Source: Syntrophorhabdaceae bacterium (GTDB lineage Bacteria; Desulfobacterota; Syntrophorhabdia; Syntrophorhabdales; Syntrophorhabdaceae). From it: a stretch of 59,104 bases of DNA. Below, one piece after another: positions 9,482-17,514 of this stretch (the stretch's first letter is position 1; every line of letters starts with the position of its first letter). A program made the translations under genes and the position numbers. Location of the stretch: contig JAOAGQ010000034.1 of the NCBI GenBank assembly GCA_026415675.1, forward strand, positions 1-59,104, given 5' to 3'. A model generated the notes under the pieces. The model did no database searches. It saw only the letters and a list, made by a program, of their open reading frames with translations, and had not been told where the DNA came from.

Positions 9482-10464
9482 ATCCTCCCGATATTTCCAT
9501 TTAGCATCATCAAATCGGCAAATACAATCGCCGTTACTGCCTCAATGATGACAGGTACCCTTAACGCAAAACAGACATCGTGTCTCCCCCCCACAGAAAT
9601 CTCCACAGAACTGCCGTCTCTGATGTCTACCGTCTTCTGAGGTATACCTATCGAGGCGGTGGGTCTTATTGCCACCTTAAAAAACACCTCATTTCCATTT
9701 GTGATACCCCCGTTTATACCCCCTGCATTGTTCGTTTCTGTCTTACCGCTTATATCGAGAATCCTATCGTTGAACTCACTCCCCCTCATCCCTGCCCCGG
9801 CAAAACCTGCCCCGAACTCTATACCCTTTACCCCTGGTATCGAGAATACGATGTGGCCTATCAACGACTCTACAGAATCGAAAAACGGTTCTCCAAGTCC
9901 GACAGGAACACCCTCCACCCTGCAGAGGATGATCCCCCCCACCGAATCCCTTACCTCCATAGCGGACTTGACCGCATATTCGATATCGGTAATACCCCCT
10001 GCCTCTATGAGTTCTGCCCTTACCTCCACAGGTTTTATCACCTTTTTTGCGATCACCCCTGCTGCAACAAGACCTACCGTAAGCCTCCCGGAAAACTGCC
10101 CCCCTCCCCTGTAATCGTTGAATCCACCGTATTTTTTATAGGCGGTGAAATCGGCGTGGCCTGGTCTTACCCTGTTACGGATGGATGCATAATCCTCTGA
10201 AATATTCTCTCTATTTTCAAAGAGTATTGTGATCGGGGCCCCTGTTGTTCTTCCGTTATATACCCCGCTTTCAATTATCGGGATATCCCCTTCCCTCCTC
10301 GGGGTAGTCCCCGGTTGGCCTGCCCTTCTCCTTTTCAAGTCATGATTAAAATCGTCATGATCGACAGGAACTCCGGCAGGGCAACCGTCTATAACAATGC
10401 CCACCCCTTTGCCGTGGGATTCGCCAAAGATAGAGACCCTAAATATCCTGCCAAATGAATTCAT
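9472..10464 (-). CDS. aroC: Chorismate synthase
   Basis: 330 aa, at the short end of the family (usually 350-390). It converts EPSP to chorismate using reduced FMN. Signatures GESHGKGVGIVIDGCPAG, RRRAGQPG, RPGHADFT, GGGQFSGR and the C-terminal GGRHDVCF are all intact, so the shorter length reflects trimmed loops and C-terminus rather than damage. The ATG overlaps the aroA stop (ATGA). Confidence 0.96.
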   Translation of the reverse strand: MNSFGRIFRVSIFGESHGKGVGIVIDGCPAGVPVDHDDFNHDLKRRRAGQPGTTPRREGDIPIIESGVYNGRTTGAPITILFENRENISEDYASIRNRVRPGHADFTAYKKYGGFNDYRGGGQFSGRLTVGLVAAGVIAKKVIKPVEVRAELIEAGGITDIEYAVKSAMEVRDSVGGIILCRVEGVPVGLGEPFFDSVESLIGHIVFSIPGVKGIEFGAGFAGAGMRGSEFNDRILDISGKTETNNAGGINGGITNGNEVFFKVAIRPTASIGIPQKTVDIRDGSSVEISVGGRHDVCFALRVPVIIEAVTAIVFADLMMLNGNIGRIWT

Positions 10465-11717
10465 GTTACTCTCCTCACCCTGTCCAATTCTTCAAAAAAA
10501 TTCGGGTATGACTTGGCTACACACAGATGGTTATGTATAGTTACAGGGCCTCTCCCGTTTAAACCTGCGATGGCACAGGCCATGGCGATCCTGTGGTCGT
10601 TGTGTGAATCTACCACCCCTCCCTTTATCGCACCCCCCCTTATCGCCATTTTGTTTTGAGAAATCTCCAAATCGATACCCAGCTTACTAAATTCGTACAT
10701 GAGGGTTATAGCCCTGTTGCTCTCTTTGTGTTTGAGTCTATCCACCCCGTAGATAATACTTGTCCCTTCACAGTTTGCCGCGAGGGCAACAAGGGGAGGG
10801 AATAGATCCGGGGAGTCGCTTGCATCGAAGCTAAATGCCTTGAGTTCACCCTTTCTGACGCTCACACCCCTGTCAGAACCTTCAACAGAAGCCCCTACTG
10901 TTGATAAAACATCCAAAATCGCCCTATCCCCCTGGGATGAGGTAACATCTAAACCTTCTATTCTTATAGAACCTGCGATGGCCCCTGCCACAAGGAAAAA
11001 GGCAGCCCCTGACCAATCCCCCTCCACCGCGAAGACCGTTTCTTTATACCTCTGCCGTCCCGGGATAAAGAATTCATCTATATCCTGCCTCCAGTGGGCT
11101 TCTACACCGAATTTATCCATAGTCTCTAAGGTCAACCTTACATACGGTTTACTTTTGAGGCCATCCACTTTAACTATCGAATCCCCTTCCAACACGGAAA
11201 GGGCCATAATAAGGCCGCTTATAAACTGGGATCCTTCGTTACCATTTATGGTAATCTTCCCCGACTTTAATCTCCCCTTCACCTTAACGGGGACGTATCC
11301 GTTTTCGGTCTTGCAACGCCCGTTTAATAGGTTCAATTTTTCCACCATCCCAACAGGTCTTAATAGAAGGGAACCTCTCCCGTAAAGGGTGATCTCTTCT
11401 TCCGATAATGCCGCAATCGGTGTGAACATCCTCAAACAGAGGCCTGACTCATTACAATCGAGGGTATGGTCTATAAAAGCCCTCTCGAGGAGATTTCCGT
11501 TACCTTTTATAACGACCTTTTCTTCCTTTCTATAGACCTCTGCCCCTAAGGAAGAGGCAATGTTGATCGCCGCCAGGGCATCATCGCAGTAGGTGGGGTT
11601 TTCGATCTCGGAGGTACCGTAAGCGAGAAGGGAGGCCGCAACGGCCCTTATCATAGAACTCTTTGACGGTGGGGCGCAGATCACACCTTCAACGCTCGAT
11701 GGTTGAACTACTCTCAT
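10461..11717 (-). CDS. aroA: 5-enolpyruvylshikimate-3-phosphate synthase
   Basis: 418 aa, a two-lobed EPSP synthase that joins PEP to shikimate 3-phosphate. PPSKSSMIRA holds the N-terminal substrate-binding Lys, and GNEGSQFISGL and the late HKESNRA and DHRIAMA motifs are present. The motif usually read LxGNAGTAxR appears as LDCNESGLCLRM, so this looks like a divergent class II-type enzyme. The start lies 29 nt inside the aroE-aroK gene with a GAGGTG ribosome site. Confidence 0.93.
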   Translation of the reverse strand: MRVVQPSSVEGVICAPPSKSSMIRAVAASLLAYGTSEIENPTYCDDALAAINIASSLGAEVYRKEEKVVIKGNGNLLERAFIDHTLDCNESGLCLRMFTPIAALSEEEITLYGRGSLLLRPVGMVEKLNLLNGRCKTENGYVPVKVKGRLKSGKITINGNEGSQFISGLIMALSVLEGDSIVKVDGLKSKPYVRLTLETMDKFGVEAHWRQDIDEFFIPGRQRYKETVFAVEGDWSGAAFFLVAGAIAGSIRIEGLDVTSSQGDRAILDVLSTVGASVEGSDRGVSVRKGELKAFSFDASDSPDLFPPLVALAANCEGTSIIYGVDRLKHKESNRAITLMYEFSKLGIDLEISQNKMAIRGGAIKGGVVDSHNDHRIAMACAIAGLNGRGPVTIHNHLCVAKSYPNFFEELDRVRRVT

Positions 11718-13047
11718 CGTAACACCTCGATATCACTTCTTCTATTCTCTTATTCGCTGTTGAAATGACCATATCTGATACATCTCCGTAATACGGTATC
11801 CTCATCTTCACCATCCTCTCCATATCCTCTTTCCCCGATACGCCTTCAAGCAAAGGTCTTGAACCATCCCCCTTCACCCTCTGGGCAAGGGTCTCTATAT
11901 CCGCCCACAACCAGATGTTTATGCAATTTTCTTTAAGGATATCCCTGTTTTTCTCCTTCAACACAACACCCCCTCCACAGGAGACCACAGAGGGATTGAT
12001 ATTTTTTAAGTTCTTTAGCTCATCTTCCTCCATTTTTCTAAAGGCCTCTTCCCCGTCGTTTTTGAAGATCTCCTTTATCGATACCCCCGATCTCTCTTCG
12101 ATCACCCTGTCCATATCGATAAAATACATATTATGCCTCTTTGCAAGTCTCTGTCCTATGGTTGTCTTCCCGCTACCCATGAATCCGATCAGGGCTATAT
12201 GCCTTTTCCTCCTCGTATCGTTCCTGTAGATCGCATCCTGCATTACATTAATCGGGGCATCAAAACCCGTAAAGTATTTGAATGCCTTTGCCCCCTGATA
12301 TATGAGCCATTCTCTCCCGTCTATGATTCTACACCCCCTTCTCTTCCCGTCCCTTACAAGCTGTGTTTCTTCCCTGTAGTTCGCATCGAAGATTACCTGC
12401 GTTTCCTTCAGTAACTCGGGTTTCACAATGGTTCCTGTAAAAGATATGGTGGATACGATAATATCTGCCGTCTCTATGGCCCTGTTTAACCCTTTGAAGG
12501 AAGCGGTTTTACACCCCATTCTCTCGGCGAGCATCTCCGCCCTCTCATGGGTTCTGTTTATTATCGTAACCTCCGCCCCCTCCCCTTTTAAGGCATAGGC
12601 AGCGGCAGAGGCAGCACCCCCTGAACCCAAAAGGAGAACCCTCTTCCCTTTAAGGGGTACCCCGTTCGCATAGAAGGCATCCTTGACCCCTGCCACATCC
12701 GTGTTAAAACCCTTTGACAGACCGCCTTCGAAGAGTACGGTATTTATGGCCCCTATCTCTTTTGCCTCTCCTTCCACCTCATCGACAAGGGCGTACATCG
12801 CCTCTTTAAAAGGGGCCGTCACGTTTATTCCCGCCATGCCTATCTCCCTCGCCACCTCTAATGCCTCCTCTGCGGTATATGCGGCAATCCTCGTATAGAC
12901 TCCGTTGATTGAAGAGACCCTGAATGCCTCATTGAACATGGGGGGACTTAAACTGTGTAAAACAGGGTTTCCTACAACGGCATAAATCTTTTTCCTTATT
13001 AAGTCCTCTGAAAAAGAGTCATTTCTTCTTTTAATATCTCTTTCCAT
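11689..13047 (-). CDS. Fused shikimate dehydrogenase - shikimate kinase
   Basis: 452 aa with two catalytic domains. Residues about 20-275 are an AroE-type shikimate dehydrogenase: SLSPPMFNEAF (shikimate site), NVTAPFKEA with the catalytic Lys, FNTDVAG with the catalytic Asp, and LLGSGGAASAA for NADP. Residues about 283-445 are an AroK-type kinase: Walker A GFMGSGKTT, the DMD shikimate-binding motif, CGGGVVL and the lid SRPLLEG. It performs steps 4 and 5 of the pathway (dehydroshikimate to shikimate 3-phosphate). It overlaps aroD by 17 nt and aroA by 29 nt. Confidence 0.94.
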   Translation of the reverse strand: MERDIKRRNDSFSEDLIRKKIYAVVGNPVLHSLSPPMFNEAFRVSSINGVYTRIAAYTAEEALEVAREIGMAGINVTAPFKEAMYALVDEVEGEAKEIGAINTVLFEGGLSKGFNTDVAGVKDAFYANGVPLKGKRVLLLGSGGAASAAAYALKGEGAEVTIINRTHERAEMLAERMGCKTASFKGLNRAIETADIIVSTISFTGTIVKPELLKETQVIFDANYREETQLVRDGKRRGCRIIDGREWLIYQGAKAFKYFTGFDAPINVMQDAIYRNDTRRKRHIALIGFMGSGKTTIGQRLAKRHNMYFIDMDRVIEERSGVSIKEIFKNDGEEAFRKMEEDELKNLKNINPSVVSCGGGVVLKEKNRDILKENCINIWLWADIETLAQRVKGDGSRPLLEGVSGKEDMERMVKMRIPYYGDVSDMVISTANKRIEEVISRCYDESSSTIER

Positions 13048-13684
13048 CTATCAACTCCAGGAGCGTCTCCATCTCATCGATAGAGAATTGGCCATCCCCG
13101 CTCTCCTTACCCTTTTCCGGGGCAACAAAGGTAAAGGGACTGCCCAGAAAGAGGGAGGCAACCCTCGTTATTCGACCTTTATCCCCCATACCGATGACGA
13201 TGATCCTTTTCCCTTCATCGACAATACCGAATAGACCTAAGAGCCTTATGTTATCAGCCGATGTGTTCACCTTGCATGAGATCTTCACAATGTCAGCCCC
13301 GTATCCAAAGGAGAGATTAATGATCTCTTTTAAAGAGTCCACAGGCGGGGTCTTTTCATAGTCATGAAAGGACAGGATCACCTTGCACCCCTTAGACCTC
13401 GCCTTTTCTATCACCTCTCCCTTAGCCCTATCATCCATCTCAAGCTCTATATCCACATATCTTGCCCCTGCCTCAATGGCAGCGAGAAGGTACTCTAATC
13501 TGTTTTCATCACCCTTTTTATCAGGCCTGTACGTTGCGATAAGGTCTTTCCCCATAGAAAAGACCTCTCTTACCTCCTCCAGGGTAAGGGCGATTCTGTC
13601 CATCCTTATCTCTGCCAAATCTATATTTCTCTTTTCTTTTAATATGTTAAGGCCATCTTTTTCACTCAAACTTACACATATCAT
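13031..13684 (-). CDS. aroD: 3-dehydroquinate dehydratase, type I
   Basis: 217 aa, a class I (Schiff-base) enzyme that dehydrates 3-dehydroquinate to 3-dehydroshikimate. YVDIELEM, the catalytic His in LSFHDYEKTP and the Schiff-base Lys in DIVKISCKV are visible, as is QFSIDEME near the C-terminus. It overlaps aroB by 23 nt at its start and the aroE-aroK gene at its end. Confidence 0.94.
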   Translation of the reverse strand: MICVSLSEKDGLNILKEKRNIDLAEIRMDRIALTLEEVREVFSMGKDLIATYRPDKKGDENRLEYLLAAIEAGARYVDIELEMDDRAKGEVIEKARSKGCKVILSFHDYEKTPPVDSLKEIINLSFGYGADIVKISCKVNTSADNIRLLGLFGIVDEGKRIIVIGMGDKGRITRVASLFLGSPFTFVAPEKGKESGDGQFSIDEMETLLELIDGKRY

Positions 13685-14699
13685 TTATTAACCCTTCTAT
13701 TTCATTTAGTTTTATCCTCTCTATAGATGCCTCTCCCAAGCGGTGGAGCAAAATCGCATAAATATAGTCTCCCTCCCGTTTTTTATCTTTCCTTATGGCA
13801 TCTATGATGGTATCGGCCTTTCCGTCAAAGTGGACAGGCAGTCCGTACCCTTTTAGTATCCCGTATATCCTCTCCACATCCTCTCTCTCGATATAACCTT
13901 TTATTTCAGAGAGGTAAGCCTCAAAGGCCATACCGAGGCTCACCGCTTCACCGTGGCTTATTTGAAGGGTTTTTTCAAGGGCATGGCCTATGGTGTGACC
14001 GAAATTTAATATCCTCCTCTTTCCCCCCTCCCTTTCATCTTCCGCAACAATCGAGGTCTTAAGCTTCAAAGAATCGTGGACGATCCTCTCTATCCCGTAT
14101 TCTTTAAGGGAAATAATCGATGTCCTCTCCTTTTCCATAAACGATAAAAGGTCATAATCGCCGATCAAACCGTGCTTTATAGCCTCGGCAAATCCGTTCT
14201 TTAACTCCCCTGGGGTTAGGGTTTTTAAAAGGTTAAAATCGCACAGGACAAAATCTGGCTGATTGATGGTGCCTATCAGGTTTTTATATCCAAAAAAATT
14301 CACGCCGTTTTTCCCCCCTACCGCCGCATCCACCTGGGCAAGGAGGGTGGTCGGCACAAAGGCAAAAAAAAGCCCTCTTAGGTAGGTTGAGGCGACAAAA
14401 CCGGCTATATCGCATACAACCCCTCCCCCGATCCCCACTATCTTTGTCGACCTATCAGCTTCAAAATCCATTAATTCTTCATAAATCCCCTTCACCGTAT
14501 CGAGGCTTTTATTAATCTCCCCCGGTTCGATTACAATCCTTCTAAAATCGGAAATCTTTTCACCGTAGAGGCGGTCAACATTCGTATCCGTTATCACCAC
14601 CGTCTTTTCCACATCCACAAGCCGGGGTAGTTCTTCAATGGAACCCCCCAAAAATATCCTGGAGAGACCCCTATCATTTTTTAGCTCTATCTCTCTCAT
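13662..14699 (-). CDS. aroB: 3-dehydroquinate synthase
   Basis: 345 aa, normal length. It converts DAHP to 3-dehydroquinate with catalytic NAD+ and a divalent metal. [34 protein letters not shown] and the metal-binding His in [12 protein letters not shown] are present. Its ATG overlaps the aroF stop as ATGA, which suggests coupled synthesis of the first two enzymes. Confidence 0.96.
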   Translation of the reverse strand: MREIELKNDRGLSRIFLGGSIEELPRLVDVEKTVVITDTNVDRLYGEKISDFRRIVIEPGEINKSLDTVKGIYEELMDFEADRSTKIVGIGGGVVCDIAGFVASTYLRGLFFAFVPTTLLAQVDAAVGGKNGVNFFGYKNLIGTINQPDFVLCDFNLLKTLTPGELKNGFAEAIKHGLIGDYDLLSFMEKERTSIISLKEYGIERIVHDSLKLKTSIVAEDEREGGKRRILNFGHTIGHALEKTLQISHGEAVSLGMAFEAYLSEIKGYIEREDVERIYGILKGYGLPVHFDGKADTIIDAIRKDKKREGDYIYAILLHRLGEASIERIKLNEIEGLINDMCKFE

Positions 14700-15508
14700 C
14701 TACAACCTTCCATAAATTTTTCGAGCATCCGTATTTTTCCCATCATCAAGGAGAATTCATCGGGGTTTAGCGTCTGTTCCCTATCGCATATGGCCTCAGA
14801 AGGGTTTTTATGAACCTCCACTATGATCCCATCGGCCCCGGCGGCGACAGAGGCCATACTTAATGAACCTACAAGGCTTGCCTTCCCCGAGGCATGGGAG
14901 GGGTCTATTATTACGGGCAGGTGTGTGAGCTCCTTCAATGCAGGAACGGCACTTATATCGAGGGTATTTCTCGTATACGTCTCAAAGGTCCTGATCCCCC
15001 TCTCGCAGAGGATCACATCCCTGTTTCCGCCGTCGAGGATATATTCCGCACAGTTCAACCATTCTTCAATCGTTGAGTTCATCCCCCTTTTAAGGAGTAC
15101 CGGTCTTCTCGCCTTTCCAACCTCTCTCAAGAGGGAAAAGTTCTGCATATTTCTTGCCCCGATCTGTAGTACATCCGCGTATTCTGAAACCCACGAAACA
15201 TCCCTGGGATCTATCACCTCTGTCACAATCGGAAGACCTGTCTCCTCCTTTGCTTTCTTTAGTATCTTCAATCCCTTTAAACCCAGGCCCTGGAAGGCAT
15301 AAGGGGAAGTCCTCGGCTTAAAGGCCCCTCCTCTCAACATATCTGCCCCTGCCTTTTTCACCGCAATAGCCGTCTCAATCGTCTGTTTCTCGCTCTCAAC
15401 GGAACAAGGACCGGCAATTACACAGAACCCCTCACCTATCACAACATCCCCTACATAGACAACCGTCTTCTCATGTTCCTTCAAAGCCGTGTGCCTCATG
15501 TTTTTCAT
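14696..15508 (-). CDS. aroF: DAHP synthase, type I-beta, without a regulatory domain
   Basis: 270 aa. It condenses PEP and erythrose 4-phosphate to DAHP, the entry step. Signatures: [40 protein letters not shown] and the metal-binding DPSHASGK. The start is ATG 15508, with AGGAGAAGAGG just upstream. The frame is open 20 codons further, but that stretch crosses the attenuator's terminator. The catalytic barrel begins about 25 residues in, so neither an ACT/ferredoxin-like nor a chorismate-mutase-like regulatory domain is fused. Allosteric feedback is therefore unlikely, leaving the attenuator as the visible control. Confidence 0.94.
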   Translation of the reverse strand: MKNMRHTALKEHEKTVVYVGDVVIGEGFCVIAGPCSVESEKQTIETAIAVKKAGADMLRGGAFKPRTSPYAFQGLGLKGLKILKKAKEETGLPIVTEVIDPRDVSWVSEYADVLQIGARNMQNFSLLREVGKARRPVLLKRGMNSTIEEWLNCAEYILDGGNRDVILCERGIRTFETYTRNTLDISAVPALKELTHLPVIIDPSHASGKASLVGSLSMASVAAGADGIIVEVHKNPSEAICDREQTLNPDEFSLMMGKIRMLEKFMEGCR

Positions 15509-15537
15509 TCCTCTTCTCCTTTCCCTGAAACAGAAAT

Positions 15538-15576
15538 AAAAAAAGGCCATGGGTTTTATTACACCCATGGCCTTTT
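15538..15576 (-). terminator. Attenuator terminator (3:4 hairpin) before aroF
   Basis: Minus strand: AAAAGGCCATGGGT, an 8-nt loop, ACCCATGGCC, then seven T residues. This is a 10-bp GC-rich stem extended by A-U pairs with a U-tract, a textbook intrinsic terminator placed after the leader ORF and 30 nt before aroF. Its 5' arm can pair instead with the end of the leader ORF. Confidence 0.93.
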
Positions 15577-15612
15577 ATAGCCTTTCTTAGGCTCTAAAAA
15601 GGACAGGGGTGT
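15561..15612 (-). promoter_or_regulatory. Antiterminator (2:3) pairing of the aromatic attenuator
   Basis: Leader segment ACACCCCTGTCC (15601-15612, minus strand) can pair with GGCCATGGGTGT (15561-15572), the 5' arm of the terminator, at 10 of 12 positions. Forming it would block the terminator. The same leader segment is shared with the 1:2 hairpin, so the three structures exclude one another. Confidence 0.82.
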
Positions 15613-15689
15613 GGCATGGAGTAAAAATACCAGAAACCAAAATAATTTCTAAATGTTATCTCCATGCCACACTCGTATTTCCTGTTCAT
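15594..15689 (-). CDS. Aromatic amino acid leader peptide (attenuator peptide)
   Basis: 31 codons from ATG 15689 to TAG 15594. Ten residues are aromatic, and residues 16-23 read Y-F-G-F-W-Y-F-Y, carrying Phe, Tyr and Trp codons. The run lies just before segment 2 of the attenuator. A ribosome stalled there would disrupt the 1:2 hairpin yet leave the antiterminator segment free; one that reaches the stop would cover it, so the terminator forms. The predicted transcription start is about 2 nt before this ATG, so translation is either leaderless or begins at the in-frame ATG 15665 (23 aa, with AGGAAA upstream). Both versions include the aromatic run. Confidence 0.85.
   Translation of the reverse strand: MNRKYECGMEITFRNYFGFWYFYSMPHPCPF
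15609..15672 (-). promoter_or_regulatory. Leader 1:2 hairpin of the aromatic attenuator
   Basis: Perfect 13-bp inverted repeat inside the leader ORF: GTGTGGCATGGAG (15660-15672) and CTCCATGCCACAC (15609-15621), minus strand, with a 38-nt loop that holds the Phe/Tyr/Trp codon run. In an untranslated leader it would sequester segment 2 and leave the terminator free to form. Confidence 0.88.
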
Positions 15690-15697
15690 TGTACATA

Positions 15698-15725
15698 ATT
15701 ATATACAATCTGACTTTTTTGTCAA
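15698..15725 (-). promoter_or_regulatory. Promoter of the aromatic amino acid superoperon
   Basis: Exact consensus boxes on the minus strand: TTGACA (15720-15725) and TATAAT (15698-15703), with a 16-nt spacer. The predicted start is near 15691, two bases before the leader ORF. It is the only strong promoter found ahead of the 15-gene unit. Confidence 0.92.
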
Positions 15726-15802
15726 TACCAATTTTATAAAGTCTTCCAAAAAAAATCGATTCATACTCCAAAATTTCCCGGGAAATGGTATAACATTACC
15801 CC

Positions 15803-16366
15803 ATGCATAAACAGATGAAGATTAAGGTAGGGGTCAGCAGTTGCCTTCTCGGCAATAATGTAAGGTACGACGGGAACAATAAGCTCGATACGTATATAAA
15901 AGAAACGTTGGGCAGACATGTTGCCTTTATCCCTGTCTGCCCTGAAGTGGAATACGGACTCCCTGTACCGAGGGAGGCGATGCATCTTGTTGGCAATCCA
16001 GTGTCACCCCGTATTATCACGGTTAACACAAGGATAGACCATACAGAAGGGATGAAAAAATGGGTCAATAAAAGACTTGACCTCCTTGAAGGGGCAGGGC
16101 TGTCCGGTTTTATCTTCAAGAGCAAGTCTCCCAGTTCGGGGTTAAAAGATGTTCCCGTTTATGATGAGCATGGGAGACTGATCGGTCACGGTAGGGGCAT
16201 CTTCGCCCGTTCCTTTGTGGAGAGATTTCCCTTATTGCCGGTTATAGACGAGGTAGACTTAGCGGATCCTGTCTTTAGGAGGAGATTTTTTAGAGACCTA
16301 TTTTCATACCATAAAAATCGTCTGAATCCTTTATATCGCCCATCCTCCGGATACGGTTATCGTTGA
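15803..16366 (+). CDS. DUF523 family protein
   Basis: 187 aa. The DUF523 core is clear at the N-terminus: VGVSSCLLGNNVRYDG, PVCPEVEYGLPVPREAM, FKSKSPSSGLK and GRGIFARSF. The conserved cysteines (SSCLLG, PVCPE) suggest a metal or cluster site, but the function of the family is not established. The fused DUF1722 seen in some homologues is absent. No ribosome site precedes ATG 15803. A TATAAC box at 15789-15794 would place the transcript start near 15801, so leaderless translation is possible; ATG 15815 is the alternative. Its last 36 bases overlap the convergent reductase gene. Confidence 0.85.
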   Translation: MHKQMKIKVGVSSCLLGNNVRYDGNNKLDTYIKETLGRHVAFIPVCPEVEYGLPVPREAMHLVGNPVSPRIITVNTRIDHTEGMKKWVNKRLDLLEGAGLSGFIFKSKSPSSGLKDVPVYDEHGRLIGHGRGIFARSFVERFPLLPVIDEVDLADPVFRRRFFRDLFSYHKNRLNPLYRPSSGYGYR

Positions 16367-17068
16367 ACCTGTGATATACGAGGCATCATCCGATGCAAGG
16401 AAAGCGACCACCCTTGCTACCTCCTCGGGCTCCCCCATCCTGCCGAGAAGGGTCTGGGCAATTATAGGTGCTTTGTATTTATCAGGCATCTTTATCATGG
16501 GGGGCGTACGGATTAAACCGGGCACAACGGCATTTACCGTTACACCATCGGAACCCGCCTCCCTTGCAACCGTCTTTGTAAGCCCTATGACCCCTGCCTT
16601 AGCGGTACAGTATGCAACCTCTCCCTTTGCCCCGGATATCCCGTAAATAGAGCTTATATTGATGATCCTTCCCCATTTTCTTGCCCTCATATCCGGCAAG
16701 AGCCACTTGATCAGTAGAAAGGGTATCGTAACATGTATCCCTATTACCGCATTGAAATCGTTTTTCTCGATTTTGGTTGTTATACCTGGTCTATCGAAGC
16801 CTGCATTGTTGACGAGTATATCTATCGGATAATCGGCCTTGATCTCCTGAATGAGTTGTTCAAGGCGGGTTGTATGGGTAAGATCAATTATCTCCCCAAT
16901 CACATTACCCCCTTTTTCTTTAATCCTTTCTACCACACGAGGTAGGGTCTTTTTGTTCTTATCAAGTAAGACGAGTTGAGCCCCCCTCTCAGCAAACACA
17001 TAGGCGCACGCCTCACCAATACCCTGACCGGCCCCTGTAATAAGGGCTCTTCTGCCCTTTAGATCCAT
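16331..17068 (-). CDS. Short-chain dehydrogenase/reductase (FabG-like)
   Basis: 245 aa NAD(P)-dependent SDR. The cofactor loop TGAGQGIG, NNAG and the catalytic Ser-Tyr-Lys (NISSIYG, YCTAK) are intact, and the C-terminus GSTITVSGGW is typical of the classical FabG/BdhA group. The start is ATG 17068, preceded by AGGAGG; the frame is open ten codons further but without a ribosome site. The substrate cannot be read from the sequence; 3-oxoacyl-ACP or a 3-hydroxyacyl compound are the usual ones. It stands alone and is convergent with the DUF523 gene. Confidence 0.9.
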   Translation of the reverse strand: MDLKGRRALITGAGQGIGEACAYVFAERGAQLVLLDKNKKTLPRVVERIKEKGGNVIGEIIDLTHTTRLEQLIQEIKADYPIDILVNNAGFDRPGITTKIEKNDFNAVIGIHVTIPFLLIKWLLPDMRARKWGRIINISSIYGISGAKGEVAYCTAKAGVIGLTKTVAREAGSDGVTVNAVVPGLIRTPPMIKMPDKYKAPIIAQTLLGRMGEPEEVARVVAFLASDDASYITGSTITVSGGWAI

Positions 17069-17136
17069 ATTTCCTCCTGACCCAGTATAAAAAATCAAAA
17101 AAAAATCAAAATAAGGGTTATGAAAATACCATAAGT

Positions 17137-17144
17137 GGCGATAA
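17137..17144 (+). promoter_or_regulatory. Sigma28-like -10 box before the triple FliM-N gene
   Basis: GGCGATAA differs by one base from the flagellar sigma28 -10 consensus GCCGATAA. The -35 region (TTATGAAA, 11 nt upstream) is a poor match to TAAAGTTT. A sigma70 reading (GATAAT with a weak -35) is also possible. Confidence 0.45.
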
Positions 17145-17189
17145 TATTGCTAACCTAATTACATAAACATACATTTGGGTTATTATTCA

Positions 17190-17474
17190 ATGGAAGAATT
17201 GTTATCGCAAAGCGACATTAATGCCCTGTTTGAAGATTTAACTTCCGATGCCGATGGTTCAACCTGCGATGAGGACACCTGCGTAATAGATTCAACAGGT
17301 GACCTCATAACCCAGGATAGCTTAAATGAGTTGCTTGGTATCACGGAGAAGGGGATACCAAAAAATACGGCGAATCAACAGGCTTCACCATCAATTACAT
17401 CTAATGATGAAAATAGGTCATTGACTCAAGATGAGATCGATGCCCTTCTCAGGGAATTTAATCTCGATGTCTAA
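17190..17474 (+). CDS. Small protein with three FliM-N-like CheY-docking motifs
   Basis: 94 aa from ATG 17190; a TTG at 17175 would add five residues. No family is recognised as a whole. Three copies of a motif like the FliM N-terminal CheY-P-binding peptide are visible: LLSQSDINALFEDL, LITQDSLNELLGIT and SLTQDEIDALLREF. The FliM of this window has ILTQEEIDALLEGL. The linkers are acidic or polar and look disordered; no SpoA or FliM core follows. It may bind phosphorylated CheY at several sites, as a sink, adaptor or competitor of the switch. A near-consensus sigma28 -10 box lies upstream. Coding status is likely, since the motifs are conserved in frame. Confidence 0.75.
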   Translation: MEELLSQSDINALFEDLTSDADGSTCDEDTCVIDSTGDLITQDSLNELLGITEKGIPKNTANQQASPSITSNDENRSLTQDEIDALLREFNLDV

Positions 17475-17514
17475 ATCTTTTCTTTTTTAATGACAAAGAG
17501 TTATACCCATTTTC

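Noticed and set aside
15509-15568. A 20-residue N-terminal extension of AroF containing FFYFCF, which could look like the leader peptide itself.
   Set aside because: It is in frame with aroF but runs through the terminator stem, and the real ribosome site (AGGAGAAGAGG) lies after it. The separate ORF at 15594-15689 fits the leader role far better.
15538-15725. T-box riboswitch as an explanation for the aroF leader.
   Set aside because: No T-box consensus or specifier-loop layout was seen; the translated leader with mutually exclusive hairpins explains the region.
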